DNA of 64,000 nt. Source: Taeniopygia guttata. Lineage: Eukaryota > Chordata > Aves > Passeriformes > Estrildidae. A model generated the notes under the pieces. That model saw nothing but the letters and a program-made list of their open reading frames with translations, did no database searches and had not been told where the DNA came from. The DNA is taken from assembly GCF_048771995.1 (NCBI RefSeq), contig NC_133050.1:7488501-7552500 (forward strand), read 5' to 3'. Positions 20,830 to 32,831 of the stretch are shown here, one piece after another. A program made the position numbers and the translations under genes. Positions within the stretch are counted from its first letter, which is position 1, and every line of letters starts with the position of its first letter.

Positions 20830-21960
20830 ACTCCTGTCTCTTTGCATTTTTTTCCCAAATCATGGATACCCCTGTGGATGGGGAATTCTGGGAGTGGGAG
20901 GGGAAATGGTGTTCCTGAGAAAACAGGAATTGGAAGGGGATTGCCACTATAAAGTGGAAGAGGCAATGGTATTTTGGAGGTTAAAGGGGAGAAGGAAATG
21001 GCATGAAAGGGGAAGCGGATGCATATGAAGGAGAGAAGTGGGAATGTGGCAATGAAGGTTAAGAAGAAGGAGAAGGACAATGATAATGACAACGATAAGG
21101 ACATAGACAAGGACAAGGGCAATGACAAAGTGCTTCAAGCACCCTGCCTGAAGACAGACAGATTCCTTGCTTGCAGGCCATGACACCAGGGGCCTTTACA
21201 GTTCTGAAGCCATGCTGGCATTGAGTAGGAATGTCCCTGGTGCTGGAAGCCATCCAGAGGCAAATGCTGTCAGAGCTGGAGCACCTCTGTATTGAGCTTG
21301 GCCCCGCTAAGGACCAGGGACAGACACCAGAGAAAAAAATCCCTATTACTATGCCCCATATGTTAAATTTTGTTGTTTTCAACTCCATGTCTCAGTCTGT
21401 GACATTTTCATTGTCTTTGTATTTTTGTCTTTCTCTTTCGGTTTCCCTTTCTCTTTATTTAGATTTCTTTGTCTCCTTTTGTCTTGTATTCTCTTTCTTC
21501 TCCTCCTCCTCCTCCTCCTCCTTCTCCTTCTCCTTCTCCTTCTCCTTCTCCTTCTCCTTCTCCTTCTCCTTCTCCTTCTCTTTCTCCTTCTCCTTCTCCT
21601 TCTCCTTCTCCTTCTCCTTCTCCTTCTCCTTCTCCTTCTCCTTCTCCTTCTCCTTCTCCTTCTCCTTCTCCTTCTCCTTCTCCTTCTCCTTCTCCTTCTC
21701 CTTCTCCTTCTCCTTCTCCTTCTCCTTCTTCTTTACCCTCTAAGCTAAACCTTCCCCACTGGACTTTATGTTTTGGTTGCCTTTCTGCTTTGATTCCATT
21801 TTCTTCACATCACCCTCCTCTTACTCCGTCCCTCACCTCTTTCACCTTCCCCATCCCGGTCTATTTTCCATTGAAGCCGGCCCAACATCACCATTTCCCC
21901 TCCCACTTGTGGAACGCCCCCATCCCCAGGGTTATTCATGACTCCAGAAAAGGAGGCAAA
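20830..21960. repeat. Convergent spacer 1 (type A, forward)
   Basis: It begins with a segment near aattctgggagtgggagggg and ends near ttattcatgactccagaaaa. It holds the conserved block at about 21120-21395 and a long pyrimidine tract. There is no coding sequence. The same spacer recurs forward at 34520-35580 and inverted at 27715-28780 and 31060-32245. Confidence 0.8.
21491..21733 (+). repeat. (CTCCTT)n polypyrimidine tract, about 240 bp
   Basis: Almost pure hexanucleotide repeat, open in all frames, giving spurious Ser/Pro, Leu and Phe/Ser ORFs. The mirror symmetry makes it able in principle to form triplex DNA. Confidence 0.95.
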
Positions 21961-21987
21961 GAGACAAGAGCTGGATGCAGGAAAACT

Positions 21988-22545
21988 TTATTGAGCCAAG
22001 AAGGACAGGAGAGGCAGGGATGGGGACGGTGGGCAGGCCCCGGGCAGGCCGGGTGTCACGGGCTGCAGGAGGCCAGGGCAGCTTGTGCTGAGCTCAACTT
22101 CTCCAGGCTGGGCTGAGGCGGCGGCGGGGTCTGGGGCTGTTGGTGGTGGCTCTAGCAGGGCCCGCAGGTGTCCCAGAGCCTCCTGCTGTAGCGGGGCAAG
22201 GCGCAGGGGCTGCAGGCGGCAGCAGCGGAGGCTCTGCCAAAGGTGCAGAGGCCCCCCCGAGGCCTGGGTGGCGCCGGCGCCGTAGAGGCCGCCCAGCCCC
22301 AGGGAGCCGCCAAAGGCCGGTGCTCCGGAGGAGCCCACCACGGCCTGCTGGGGGAAGGAGCTGAGGATGGGGCCGGGGAAGGTGACCACCACGGGCGGTG
22401 GCTGGATGAAGGCAGAGGAGTCGGGGCACTGGCGGGCGCACAGCTCGTTGCAGCTCTCAGCGATGGGCTGGGGCACAGCCACGCTGGTTCTGGGCGGGCA
22501 CAGGTCCGTGCTGGTGCGGGGTGGGCACAGGTCGTAGCAGGACAT
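21988..22545 (-). CDS. Frameshifted array copy, pair 2 left (185-aa reading frame)
   Basis: Identical to the family through Gly98. It then has seven instead of six G (plus strand: seven C at about 22252-22258), which shifts the frame. The Cys/Ala tail with RLWDTCGPC is replaced by 87 residues read from the shifted tail and 3' UTR ([20 protein letters not shown] onward). The new stop TAA is inside the polyadenylation hexamer AATAAA (21992-21987). The original stop would be at 22152-22154. The promoter (TTTTATA 22741-22747), splice sites and intron 22570-22676 are intact. It may be a pseudogene, an allele, or a homopolymer sequencing error; the same change at 28812-29369 argues against a random error. 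Confidence 0.75.
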   Translation of the reverse strand: MSCYDLCPPRTSTDLCPPRTSVAVPQPIAESCNELCARQCPDSSAFIQPPPVVVTFPGPILSSFPQQAVVGSSGAPAFGGSLGLGGLYGAGATQASGGPLHLWQSLRCCRLQPLRLAPLQQEALGHLRALLEPPPTAPDPAAASAQPGEVELSTSCPGLLQPVTPGLPGACPPSPSLPLLSFLAQ

Positions 22546-22740
22546 CTTGGCGTGGGATGCGAGGCTGCTCTGCAAGAGAGGGCAGCTGTGTGAGGAGAGC
22601 AGCCCAGGGCAGCGCCCGAGCCACAGGGGCCGGGGCTGGAGCAGGGAGCCGCGAGCAGGAGCGCTGGCACACTTACCCTTGTTCCCGAGGAGGAGAAGGT
22701 GGCCAGGGCACTGCTTGGTCCAGTCTGGCCCAGGCAGGGC

Positions 22741-23460
22741 TTTTATAGCAGCTCTGGCATTGCTCAGATCCAGCCGGGCCAATCTGCACAGGGGACACTC
22801 CCTGCTGCTGCTGCTGCTGCTGCTGACACCAGGGCTGTGCGGCCCCTGCCCCTCCCTGAGTCAGCATCCCCCAGGTGCCACCAAAGCACATCCTAAGGTG
22901 TCCAAGTGATCCTGTCCTTGCTGCCCCTTCAGATAATTGATAGCAGGGATTGCACCTGGGAATGGACAGGAACACTGGTCAGGGGCAGAAGTATGTGGGG
23001 CAGGAGTGTCAGGATCCATCACCGTGGAGTGAATCTGTGCATCACAGGACAACCCAGCAGCACCAGACCCTGTCTGCCTGAACTCAGTGCTCAGGGGGTT
23101 TCCCGAAGCTGGGAGCAAAGACTTCTCCAGTGTAGCCTGAACTCCATAGGCCAAAGAGGAGAGATGTCCCTCTGGTCCAGGCTAAGTCCAGCCCTGCTCC
23201 ACCCCAGTAGATCTTGAAAGATTTTCCTGGAGTCCATTCCAGCGTGCAATCACTACTATCAATTACTGATGTGGCAGAGAGGATGAGATTGTTTGGGCAC
23301 CTTGGGATGTGCTTTGGTGGCACCTGGGGGATTCTGACTCAGGGAGGGGCAGGGGCCGCACAGCCCTGGTGTCAGCAGCAGCAGCAGCAGCAGCAGCAGG
23401 GAGTGTCCCCTGTGCAGATTGGCCCGGCCGGAGCTGAGCAATGCCAGAGCCGCTATAAAA
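22741..23460. promoter_or_regulatory. Divergent promoter region, pair 2
   Basis: TATA boxes are at 22747-22741 (minus) and 23454-23460 (plus). CAG/CTG tracts are uninterrupted: eight units on the minus side, nine on the plus side. AP-1 cores TGAGTCA and TGACTCA are present on both sides. The central spacer is forward and nearly the same as in pair 1. Confidence 0.8.
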
Positions 23461-23655
23461 GCCCTGCCTGGGCCAGACTGGACCAAGCAGTGCCCTGGCC
23501 ACCTTCTCCTCCTCGGGAACAAGGGTAAGTGTGCCAGCGCTCCTGCTCGCGGCTCCCTGCTCCAGCCCCGGCCCCTGTGGCTCGGGCGCTGCCCTGGGCT
23601 GCTCTCCTCACACAGCTGCCCTCTCTTGCAGAGCAGCCTCGCGTCCCACGCCAAG

Positions 23656-24048
23656 ATGTCCTGCTACGACCTGTGCCCACCCCGCACCAGCACGGACCTG
23701 TGCCCGCCCAGAACCAGCGTGGCTGTGCCCCAGCCCATCGCTGAGAGCTGCAACGAGCTGTGCGCCCGCCAGTGCCCCGACTCCTCTGCCTTCATCCAGC
23801 CACCGCCCGTGGTGGTCACCTTCCCCGGCCCCATCCTCAGCTCCTTCCCCCAGCAGGCCGTGGTGGGCTCCTCCGGAGCACCGGCCTTTGGCGGCTCCCT
23901 GGGGCTGGGCGGCCTCTACGGCGCCGGCGCCACCCAGGCCTCGGGGGGCCTCTGCACCTTTGGCAGAGCCTCCGCTGCTGCCGCCTGCAGCCCCTGCGCC
24001 TTGCCCCGCTACAGCAGGAGGCTCTGGGACACCTGCGGGCCCTGCTAG
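23656..24048 (+). CDS. 130-aa beta-keratin, array pair 2 right
   Basis: Encodes the majority protein without change. TATA is at 23454-23460, the intron is 23525-23631, and polyadenylation signal AATAAA is at 24208-24213 (ggcacaataaagttttcc). Small 3' UTR differences from the 20257 copy include agatcccgcc for agaccccgcc. The intron's cacagctgcc matches the minus partner at 22545 rather than the cacggctgcc of most copies, which suggests sequence exchange within this pair. Confidence 0.94.
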   Translation: MSCYDLCPPRTSTDLCPPRTSVAVPQPIAESCNELCARQCPDSSAFIQPPPVVVTFPGPILSSFPQQAVVGSSGAPAFGGSLGLGGLYGAGATQASGGLCTFGRASAAAACSPCALPRYSRRLWDTCGPC

Positions 24049-24229
24049 AGCCACCACCAACAGCCCCAGATCCCGCCGCCGCCTCAGCCCAGCCTGGAGA
24101 AGTTGAGCTCTGCACAAGCTGCCCTGGCCTCCTGCAGCCCGTGACACCCGGCCTGCCCGGGGCCTGCCCATTGTCCCCATCCCTGCCTCTCCTGCCCTTC
24201 TTGGCACAATAAAGTTTTCCTGCATCCAA

Positions 24230-25420
24230 CTTCTGTCTCTTTGCCTCCTTTTGCAAATTAGGCAGACCCTGTGCATGGGAGAGTTCCAAATTTGGGAGGG
24301 GAATTGGTGATGCTGGGGCGGCCAGGGTCAATGGATGATGGCAGGGAAGGGGAAGATGAAAGAGGTAATGGACTGGGACAGACGAGGGAGATCTAGGGAA
24401 GAAAATGAAATGAATTGGGAAATGCAATAAGAAGACAAGTACTGTGGGGAGTGTTTGTCTTAGAGAGAGGCAGAAAAGGAGAAGGAGAAGGAGAAGGAGA
24501 AGGAGTAGGAGAAGGAGAAGGAGAAGGAGAAGGAGAAGGAGAAGGAGAAGGAGAAGGAGAAGGAGAGGAAACAGAATATGAGACAAAAGGAAAGAAATAA
24601 ATCTAAAAAAGAAAAAAAATAATAGAAAGAGGAAGTGGAAGAGGAGGAGGAAGAGGAAGAAAAATAGAGAAAGAGAAAGAGAAAGAGAAAGAGAAAGAGA
24701 AAGAGAAAGAGAAAGAGAAAGAGAAAGAGAAAGAGAACACAAAGAAAGACAAAGACAAAGACAAAGACAAAGACAAAGACAAAGACAAAGACAAAGACAA
24801 AGACAAAGACAAAGACAAAGACAAAGACAAAGACAAAAAGAAAGACAAGGAGTTGATGACAAGGAAATTGAACGTAAAAGACCTTGTGAGAGGCAATTTT
24901 CTCTCTTATTTCAGTCCCTGGACTTTTGGCAGAACCAAGGTTGATACAGAGTGGCTCAAGCTCTGACAGCATTTGCCCCTGCATAGCACCAGTTCCAGGG
25001 ACAATCTTTCTCAGTGCCAGCTTGGACGCAGAACTGTAAAGGCCCTGGGTCACATGGCCTGCGAACAGGGGATCTGTCTGTTTTCAGGCAGACTCCTTGC
25101 AGATTCGTGTCCCTGTCCTTGTCATTATCCTTGTCCTAATCCATGTCCTTGTCCTTGTCCTTGTCTTTCTCCTCCACCTTCTCCTTGTCCTATTTCACCT
25201 TCCCTGAAGTATTCCCACTTCCTTCCTTCATATGCACCCACTACAATTTAGATTTCAATTTCTTCTCCACATTACACTCCAGTGTTACATTTACTCGTCT
25301 ATTTGACAGTTTTGACCCCTTCCATTTTCAGTTTGGTCAAGACCAAGAATACTGCCCCCCCCCCCCCTCCAAATGCCTAAACACCCTGATCCCCCAGGGG
25401 TAGTCATGACTTGAAGAAAA
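24230..25420. repeat. Convergent spacer 2 (type B, forward)
   Basis: Its ends differ from type A (aaattaggcagaccctgtgc on the left; a C13 run and ggggtagtcatgacttgaag on the right). In the middle are GGAGAA (24477-24562), AGAAAG (24662-24735) and AAAGAC (24740-24840) repeats, then the conserved block (about 24845-25130) in reverse orientation. Its inverted counterpart is 37845-38830. Confidence 0.8.
24477..24840 (+). repeat. Composite purine-rich microsatellites
   Basis: Three successive arrays: GAGAAG hexamers, AGAAAG hexamers, then ACAAAG hexamers. The last would read as Cys-Leu, Val-Phe or Leu-Ser repeats on the minus strand, so the long minus ORF reaching 24862 is not a gene extension. 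Confidence 0.93.
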
Positions 25421-25620
25421 AAATGCAAAGAGACAGGAGTTGGATGCAGGAAAACTTTATTGTGCCAAGAAGGGCAGGAGAGGCAGGGATGGGGACGGTG
25501 GGCAGGCCCCGGGCAGGCCGGGTGTCACGGGCTGCAGGAGGCCAGGGCAGTGTGTGCAGAGCTCAACTTCTCCATGCTGGGCTGAGGCGGCGGCGGGGTG
25601 TGGGGCTGTTGGTGGTGGCT

Positions 25621-26013
25621 CTAGCAGGGCCCGCAGGTGTCCCAGAGCCTCCTGCTGTAGCGGGGCAAGGCGCAGGGGCTGCAGGCGGCAGCAGCGGAGG
25701 CTCTGCCAAAGGTGCAGAGGCCCCCCGAGGCCTGGGTGGCGCCGGCGCCGTAGAGGCCGCCCAGCCCCAGGGAGCCGCCAAAGGCCGGTGCTCCGGAGGA
25801 GCCCACCACGGCCTGCTGGGGGAAGGAGCTGAGGATGGGGCCGGGGAAGGTGACCACCACGGGCGGTGGCTGGATGAAGGCAGAGGAGTCGGGGCACTGG
25901 CGGGCGCACAGCTCGTTGCAGCTCTCAGCGATGGGCTGGGGCACAGCCACGCTGGTTCTGGGCGGGCACAGGTCCGTGCTGGTGCGGGGTGGGCACAGGT
26001 CGTAGCAGGACAT
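25621..26013 (-). CDS. 130-aa beta-keratin, array pair 3 left
   Basis: Encodes the majority protein. The intron is 26038-26144, TATA is TTTTATA on plus at 26209-26215, and the polyadenylation hexamer is TTTATT on plus at 25456-25461. Exon 1 has cctgaggagg where most copies have cccgaggagg, a variant shared with the copy at 33942. The 3' UTR has catgctgg instead of caggctgg, shared with the 27137, 30484 and 40540 copies. Confidence 0.94.
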   Translation of the reverse strand: MSCYDLCPPRTSTDLCPPRTSVAVPQPIAESCNELCARQCPDSSAFIQPPPVVVTFPGPILSSFPQQAVVGSSGAPAFGGSLGLGGLYGAGATQASGGLCTFGRASAAAACSPCALPRYSRRLWDTCGPC

Positions 26014-26208
26014 CTTGGCGTGGGACGCGAGGCTGCTCTGCAAGAGAGGGCAGCCGTGTGAGGAGAGCAGCCCAGGGCAGCGCCCGAGCCACAGGGGCCG
26101 GGGCTGGAGCAGGGAGCCGCGAGCAGGAGCGCTGGCACACTTACCCTTGTTCCTGAGGAGGAGAAGGTGGCCAGGGCACTGCTTGGTCCAGTCTGGCCCA
26201 GGCAGGGC

Positions 26209-26941
26209 TTTTATAGCAGCCCTGGCATTGCTCAGCTCTAGCCGGGCCAATCTGCACAGGGGACACTCCCTGCTCCTTCTGCTGCTGCTGCTGCTGCTGA
26301 CACCAGGGCTGTGCGGCCCCTGCCCCTCTCTGAGTCAGCATCCCCCAGGTGCCACCAAAGCACATCCCAAGGTGTCCAAACGACCCTGTCAATTTTGCCA
26401 CATCTGCCACTTGATAACTTGGATGGCACCCAGGAATGGGCTGCAGGAACCCCAGTCAAGGACTGGAGCACTCTGGGGCGGGAGAGTCCGGAGCCTTCAC
26501 CATGGAGGGGATCTGGGCATCACAGGACAGCCCAGCAGAACCAGACCCCATCGGCCTGCACTCAGTGCCCAGGGTTTGCACGATGCAGGGAACAAAGTCT
26601 TCTCCTGTCAGGCCTCATTTTCACAAGGGAAAGAGGAGAGATGTCCCTCTGGTGCTGGCTAATTCCAGCCTTGCCCCACCCCTTTGGACCAGTAAATATG
26701 TTCCTGGAGTCCATTCCTGGGTTCCATCCCTGCTCTCAATTACCTGACGTGGCAGGAAGGACGAGATCACTTGGACACCTTGGGATGTGCTGGGCTGGCA
26801 CCTGGGGGATGCTGACTCAGGGAGGGGCAGGGGCCACACAGCCCTGGTGTCAGCAGCAGCAGCAGCAGGAGCAGCAGCAGGGAGTGTCCCCTGTGCAGAT
26901 TGGCCCGGCTGGAGCTGAGCAATGCCAGGGCTGCTATAAAA
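26209..26941. promoter_or_regulatory. Divergent promoter region, pair 3
   Basis: TATA boxes are at 26215-26209 (minus) and 26935-26941 (plus). CAG tracts on both sides are interrupted (ctccttctg; caggagcag). The AP-1 cores are kept. The central spacer (about 26395-26760, with tgataacttggatggcaccc and cagtcaaggactggagcact) is diverged from pairs 1 and 2 and is in forward orientation. Confidence 0.8.
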
Positions 26942-27136
26942 GCCTTGCCTGGGCCAGACTGGACCAAGCAGTGCCCTGGCCACCTTCTCCTCCTCGGGAA
27001 CAAGGGTAAGTGTGCCAGCGCTCCTGCTCGCGGCTCCCTGCTCCAGCCCCGGCCCCTGTGGCTCGGGCGCTGCCCTGGGCTGCTCTCCTCACACGGCTGC
27101 CCTCTCTTGCAGAGCAGCCTCGCATCCCACGCCAAG

Positions 27137-27529
27137 ATGTCCTGCTACGACCTGTGCCCACCCCGCACCAGCACGGACCTGTGCCCGCCCAGAACCAGCG
27201 TGGCTGTGCCCCAGCCCATCGCTGAGAGCTGCAACGAGCTGTGCGCCCGCCAGTGCCCCGACTCCTCTGCCTTCATCCAGCCACCGCCCGTGGTGGTCAC
27301 CTTCCCCGGCCCCATCCTCAGCTCCTTCCCCCAGCAGGCCGTGGTGGGCTCCTCCGGAGCACCGGCCTTTGGCGGCTCCCTGGGGCTGGGCGGCCTCTAC
27401 GGCGCCGGCGCCACCCAGGCCTCGGGGGGCCTCTGCACCTTTGGCAGAGCCTCCGCTGCTGCCGCCTGCAGCCCCTGCGCCTTGCCCCGCTACAGCAGGA
27501 GGCTCTGGGACACCTGCGGGCCCTGCTAG
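27137..27529 (+). CDS. 130-aa beta-keratin, array pair 3 right
   Basis: Encodes the majority protein. TATA is at 26935-26941, the intron is 27006-27112, and polyadenylation signal AATAAA is at 27690-27695 (ggtacaataaag). The leader reads cgcatcccacgc rather than cgcgtcccacgc. The 3' UTR has an extra C and A (cacacccccgcc), similar to the 37269 copy. Downstream it runs into a type A spacer in the inverted orientation. Confidence 0.94.
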   Translation: MSCYDLCPPRTSTDLCPPRTSVAVPQPIAESCNELCARQCPDSSAFIQPPPVVVTFPGPILSSFPQQAVVGSSGAPAFGGSLGLGGLYGAGATQASGGLCTFGRASAAAACSPCALPRYSRRLWDTCGPC

Positions 27530-27714
27530 AGCCACCACCAACAGCCCCACACCCCCGCCGCCGCCTCAGCCCAGCATGGAGAAGTTGAGCTCGGCACAAG
27601 CTGCCCTGGCCTCCTGCAGCCCGTGACACCCGGCCTGCCCGGGGCCTGCCCATTGTCCCCATCCCTGCCTCTCCTGCCCTTCTTGGTACAATAAAGTTTT
27701 CCTGCATCCAACTC

Positions 27715-28780
27715 CTGTCTCTTTGCCTCCTTTTCTGGAGTCATGAATAACCCTGGGGATGGGGGCGTTCCACAAGTGGGAGGGGCAATGGTGATGTTGG
27801 GACGGGGTCAATGGAAAATAGACCGGATGGGGAAGGTGAAAGAGGTGAGGGATGGGGTAAGAGGAGGGTGATGTGAAGAAAATGGAATCAAAGCAGAAAG
27901 GCAACCAAAACATAAAGTCTAGTAGGGAAGGCTTAGCTTAGAGGGTAAAGAAGAAGGAGAAGGAGAAGGAGAAGGATAAGGACAAGGACAAGGACAAGAA
28001 CAAGGACAAGGACAAGGACAAGGAGGAGACGAGGAGGAGGATGAGAAGGAGGAGGTGAGGAGGAGGAGGAGGAGGAGAAGGAGGAAGAGGAGGAGGAGAA
28101 CGTGAACCACAACGAGAAGAAGAAAGAGAATACAAGACAAAAGGAGACAAAGAAATCTAACTAAAGAGAAAGAGAAAGGGAAACCGAAAGAGAAAGACAA
28201 AAATACAAGGACAATGAAAATGTCAAAGACTGAGACATGGAGTTGATGACAACAAAATTTAACATATTGAGCATAGTAATAGGGAATTTTTTTCTCTGGT
28301 GTCCATCCCTGGTCCTTAGCGGAGCCAAACTCGATACAGAAGAGCTTGAGCTCTGACAGCATTTGCCTCTGGATGGCTCCCAGCTCCAGGGACAATCCTA
28401 CTCAATGCCAGCATGGCTGCAGAACTGTAAAGGCCCCAGGTGTGGTGGCCTGCAAGCAGGGAATCTGTCTGTCTTCAGGCAGGGTGCTTGAAGCTCTTTG
28501 TTATTGTCCTTGTCCTTGTCTATGTCCTTATCTTTGTCACTGTCATTGTCCTTCTCCTTCTTCTTAACCTTCCATGCCACATTCCCACTTCTATCCTTCA
28601 TATGCATCCGCTTCCCCTTTCATGCCATTTCCTTCTCCCCTTTAACCTCCAAAAAATATTGCCTCTTCCACTTTATAGTGGCAATCCCCTTCCAATTCCT
28701 GTTGTCTCAGGAACACCATTTCCCCTCCCACTCCCAGAATTCCCCATCCATAGGGGTATCCATGATTTGGGAAAAAAATG
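27715..28780. repeat. Convergent spacer 3 (type A, inverted)
   Basis: It opens with tctggagtcatgaataaccc and closes with gggtatccatgatttggg, the reverse complement of spacer 1. The purine tract is on plus (27945-28110), and the conserved block lies at about 28225-28500 in reverse orientation. There is no coding sequence. Confidence 0.8.
27945..28110 (+). repeat. Purine-rich microsatellite (AGAAGG / AGGACA / AGG)
   Basis: Imperfect GAAGGA, GGACAA and GGAGGA repeats, shorter and more degraded than the tract in spacer 4. Confidence 0.9.
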
Positions 28781-28811
28781 CAAAGAGACAGGAGTTGGAT
28801 GCAGGAAAACT

Positions 28812-29369
28812 TTATTGTGCCAAGAAGGGCAGGAGAGGCAGGGATGGGGACGGTGGGCAGGCCCCGGGCAGGCCGGGTGTCACGGGCTGCAGGAGGCCAG
28901 GGCAGCTTGTGCAGAGCTCAACTTCTCCAGGCTGGGCTGAGGCGGCGGCGGGGTCTGGGGCTGTTGGTGGTGGCTCTAGCAGGGCCCGCAGGTGTCCCAG
29001 AGCCTCCTGCTGTAGCGGGGCAAGGCGCAGGGGCTGCAGGCGGCAGCAGCGGAGGCTCTGCCAAAGGTGCAGAGGCCCCCCCGAGGCCTGGGTGGCGCCG
29101 GCGCCGTAGAGGCCGCCCAGCCCCAGGGAGCCGCCAAAGGCCGGTGCTCCGGAGGAGCCCACCACGGCCTGCTGGGGGAAGGAGCTGAGGATGGGGCCGG
29201 GGAAGGTGACCACCACGGGCGGTGGCTGGATGAAGGCAGAGGAGTCGGGGCACTGGCGGGCGCACAGCTCGTTGCAGCTCTCAGCGATGGGCTGGGGCAC
29301 AGCCACGCTGGTTCTGGGCGGGCACAGGTCCGTGCTGGTGCGGGGTGGGCACAGGTCGTAGCAGGACAT
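28812..29369 (-). CDS. Frameshifted array copy, pair 4 left (185-aa reading frame)
   Basis: It carries the same extra base in the Gly97-Gly98 codons as the copy at 21988-22545 (seven C on plus at about 29076-29082), so its product also loses the Cys-rich tail and reads on to a TAA inside the polyadenylation hexamer (28816-28811). The original stop would be at 28976-28978. It differs from the other frameshifted copy at the leader (cacaccaag for cacgccaag) and in the shifted 3' part (ELCTSCPG versus ELSTSCPG), so the two are separate loci and not one copy assembled twice. The intron 29394-29500 and TATA (29565-29571) are intact. Confidence 0.75.
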   Translation of the reverse strand: MSCYDLCPPRTSTDLCPPRTSVAVPQPIAESCNELCARQCPDSSAFIQPPPVVVTFPGPILSSFPQQAVVGSSGAPAFGGSLGLGGLYGAGATQASGGPLHLWQSLRCCRLQPLRLAPLQQEALGHLRALLEPPPTAPDPAAASAQPGEVELCTSCPGLLQPVTPGLPGACPPSPSLPLLPFLAQ

Positions 29370-29564
29370 CTTGGTGTGGGATGCGAGGCTGCTCTGCAAG
29401 AGAGGGCAGCCGTGTGAGGAGAGCAGCCCAGGGCAGCGCCCGAGCCACAGGGGCCGGGGCTGGAGCAGGGAGCCGCGAGCAGGAGCGCTGGCACACTTAC
29501 CCTTGTTCCCGAGGAGGAGAAGGTGGCCAGGGCACTGCTTGGTCCAGGCTGGCCCAGGCAGGGC

Positions 29565-30288
29565 TTTTATAGCAGCCCTGGCATTGCTCAGCTCCAGCCG
29601 GGCCAATCTGCACAGGGGGCACTCCCTGCTCCTGCTGCTGCTGCTGCTGACACCAGGGCTGTGCGGCCCCTGCCCCTCCCTGAGTCAGCATCCCCCAGGT
29701 GCCAGCCCAGCACATCCCAAGGTGTCCAAGTGATCTCATCCTTCCTGCCACGTCAGGTAATTGATAGCAGGGATGGGACCCAGGAATGGACTCCAGAAAC
29801 ATATTTACTGGTCCAAAGGGGTGGGGCACGGCTGGAATTAGCCAGGACCAGAGGGACATCTCTCCTCTTTCCCTTGTAAAAATGAGGCCTGACAGGAAAA
29901 GACTTTGTTCCCTGCATCGTGCAAACCCTGGGCACTGAGTGCAGGCCGATGGGGTCTGGTTCTGCTGGGCTGTCCTGTGATGCCCAGATCCCCTCCATGG
30001 TGAAGGCTCCGGACTCTCCCGCCCCAGAGTGCTCCAGTCCTTGACTGGGGTTCCTGCAGCCCATTCCTGGGTGCCATCCAAGTTATCAAGTGGCAGATGT
30101 GGCAAAAATGACAGGGCCGTTTGGACACCTTGGGATGTGCTTTGGTGGCACCTGGGGGATGCTGACTCAGGGAGGGGCAGGGGCCGCACAGCCCTGGTGT
30201 CAGCAGCAGCAGCAGCAGTAGGAGGAGGGAGTGTCCCCTGTGCAGATTGGCCCAGCTGGAGCTGAGCAATGCCAGGGCTGCTATAAAA
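29565..30288. promoter_or_regulatory. Divergent promoter region, pair 4 (central spacer flipped)
   Basis: TATA boxes are at 29571-29565 (minus) and 30282-30288 (plus). Both CAG tracts are interrupted. The central spacer (about 29740-30110) is the reverse complement of that in pair 3: here 'ccagtccttgactggggttc' and 'gccatccaagttatcaagtg' are read on plus. AP-1 cores flank it as usual. Confidence 0.82.
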
Positions 30289-30483
30289 GCCCTGCCTGGG
30301 CCAGCCTGGACCAAGCAGTGCCCTGGCCACCTTCTCCTCCTCGGGAACAAGGGTAAGTGTGCCAGCGCTCCTGCTCGCGGCTCCCTGCTCCAGCCCCGGC
30401 CCCTGTGGCTCGGGCGCTGCCCTGGGCTGCTCTCCTCACACGGCTGCCCTCTCTTGCAGAGCAGCCTCGCATCCCACGCCAAG

Positions 30484-30876
30484 ATGTCCTGCTACGACCT
30501 GTGCCCACCCCGCACCAGCACGGACCTGTGCCCGCCCAGAACCAGCGTGGCTGTGCCCCAGCCCATCGCTGAGAGCTGCAACGAGCTGTGCGCCCGCCAG
30601 TGCCCCGACTCCTCTGCCTTCATCCAGCCACCGCCCGTGGTGGTCACCTTCCCCGGCCCCATCCTCAGCTCCTTCCCCCAGCAGGCCGTGGTGGGCTCCT
30701 CCGGAGCACCGGCCTTTGGCGGCTCCCTGGGGCTGGGCGGCCTCTACGGCGCCGGCGCCACCCAGGCCTCGGGGGGCCTCTGCACCTTTGGCAGAGCCTC
30801 CGCTGCTGCCGCCTGCAGCCCCTGCGCCTTGCCCCGCTACAGCAGGAGGCTCTGGGACACCTGCGGGCCCTGCTAG
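30484..30876 (+). CDS. 130-aa beta-keratin, array pair 4 right
   Basis: Encodes the majority protein. TATA is at 30282-30288, the intron is 30353-30459, and the polyadenylation signal is at 31036-31041. The CCAAT-region sequence is attggcccagctggag, where most copies have attggcccgg. The CAG tract is shortened and ends cagtaggagg. The 3' UTR has gcagccggtgacac in place of gcagcccgtgacac, as in the 39027 and 40540 copies. Confidence 0.94.
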   Translation: MSCYDLCPPRTSTDLCPPRTSVAVPQPIAESCNELCARQCPDSSAFIQPPPVVVTFPGPILSSFPQQAVVGSSGAPAFGGSLGLGGLYGAGATQASGGLCTFGRASAAAACSPCALPRYSRRLWDTCGPC

Positions 30877-31059
30877 AGCCACCACCAACAGCCCCAGACC
30901 CCGCCGCCGCCTCAGCCCAGCATGGAGAAGTTGAGCTCTGCACACACTGCCCTGGCCTCCTGCAGCCGGTGACACCCGGCCTGCCCGGGGCCTGCCCCCC
31001 GTCCCCATCCCTGCCTCTCCTGCCCTTCTTGGCACAATAAAGTTTTCCTGCATCCAACT

Positions 31060-32245
<1,186 letters not shown>

Positions 32246-32438
32246 AAGAGACAGGAGTTGGATGCAGGAAAACTTTATTGTGCCAAGAAGGGCAGGAGAG
32301 GCAGGGATGGGGACGGGGGGCAGGCCCCGGGCAGGCCGGGTGTCACGGGCTGCAGGAGGCCAGGGCAGCTTGTGCAGAGCTCAACTTCTCCAGGCTGGGC
32401 TGAGGCGGCGGCGGGGTCTGGGGCTGTTGGTGGTGGCT

Positions 32439-32831
32439 CTAGCAGGGCCCGCAGGTGTCCCAGAGCCTCCTGCTGTAGCGGGGCAAGGCGCAGGGGCTGC
32501 AGGCGGCAGCAGCGGAGGCTCTGCCAAAGGTGCAGAGGCCCCCCGAGGCCTGGGTGGCGCCGGCGCCGTAGAGGCCGCCCAGCCCCAGGGAGCCGCCAAA
32601 GGCCGGTGCTCCGGAGGAGCCCACCACGGCCTGCTGGGGGAAGGAGCTGAGGATGGGGCCGGGGAAGGTGACCACCACGGGCGGTGGCTGGATGAAGGCA
32701 GAGGAGTCGGGGCACTGGCGGGCGCACAGCTCGTTGCAGCTCTCAGCGATGGGCTGGGGCACAGCCACGCTGGTTCTGGGCGGGCACAGGTCCGTGCTGG
32801 TGCGGGGTGGGCACAGGTCGTAGCAGGACAT
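32439..32831 (-). CDS. 130-aa beta-keratin, array pair 5 left
   Basis: Encodes the majority protein. The intron is 32856-32962, TATA is TTTTATA on plus at 33027-33033, and the polyadenylation hexamer is TTTATT on plus at 32274-32279. It has seven uninterrupted CTG units upstream. The AP-1 core is followed by gcatcgcccgagtgccaacc, where other copies have gcatcccccaggtgcca. Confidence 0.94.
   Translation of the reverse strand: MSCYDLCPPRTSTDLCPPRTSVAVPQPIAESCNELCARQCPDSSAFIQPPPVVVTFPGPILSSFPQQAVVGSSGAPAFGGSLGLGGLYGAGATQASGGLCTFGRASAAAACSPCALPRYSRRLWDTCGPC

Noticed and set aside
21231-22116. Leu-, Ser/Pro-, Phe/Ser- and Gly/Glu-repeat ORFs in the spacers
   Set aside because: They are translations of hexanucleotide microsatellites, open in all frames. 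The same holds near 24460-25053, 31070-31770 and 38236-38790.
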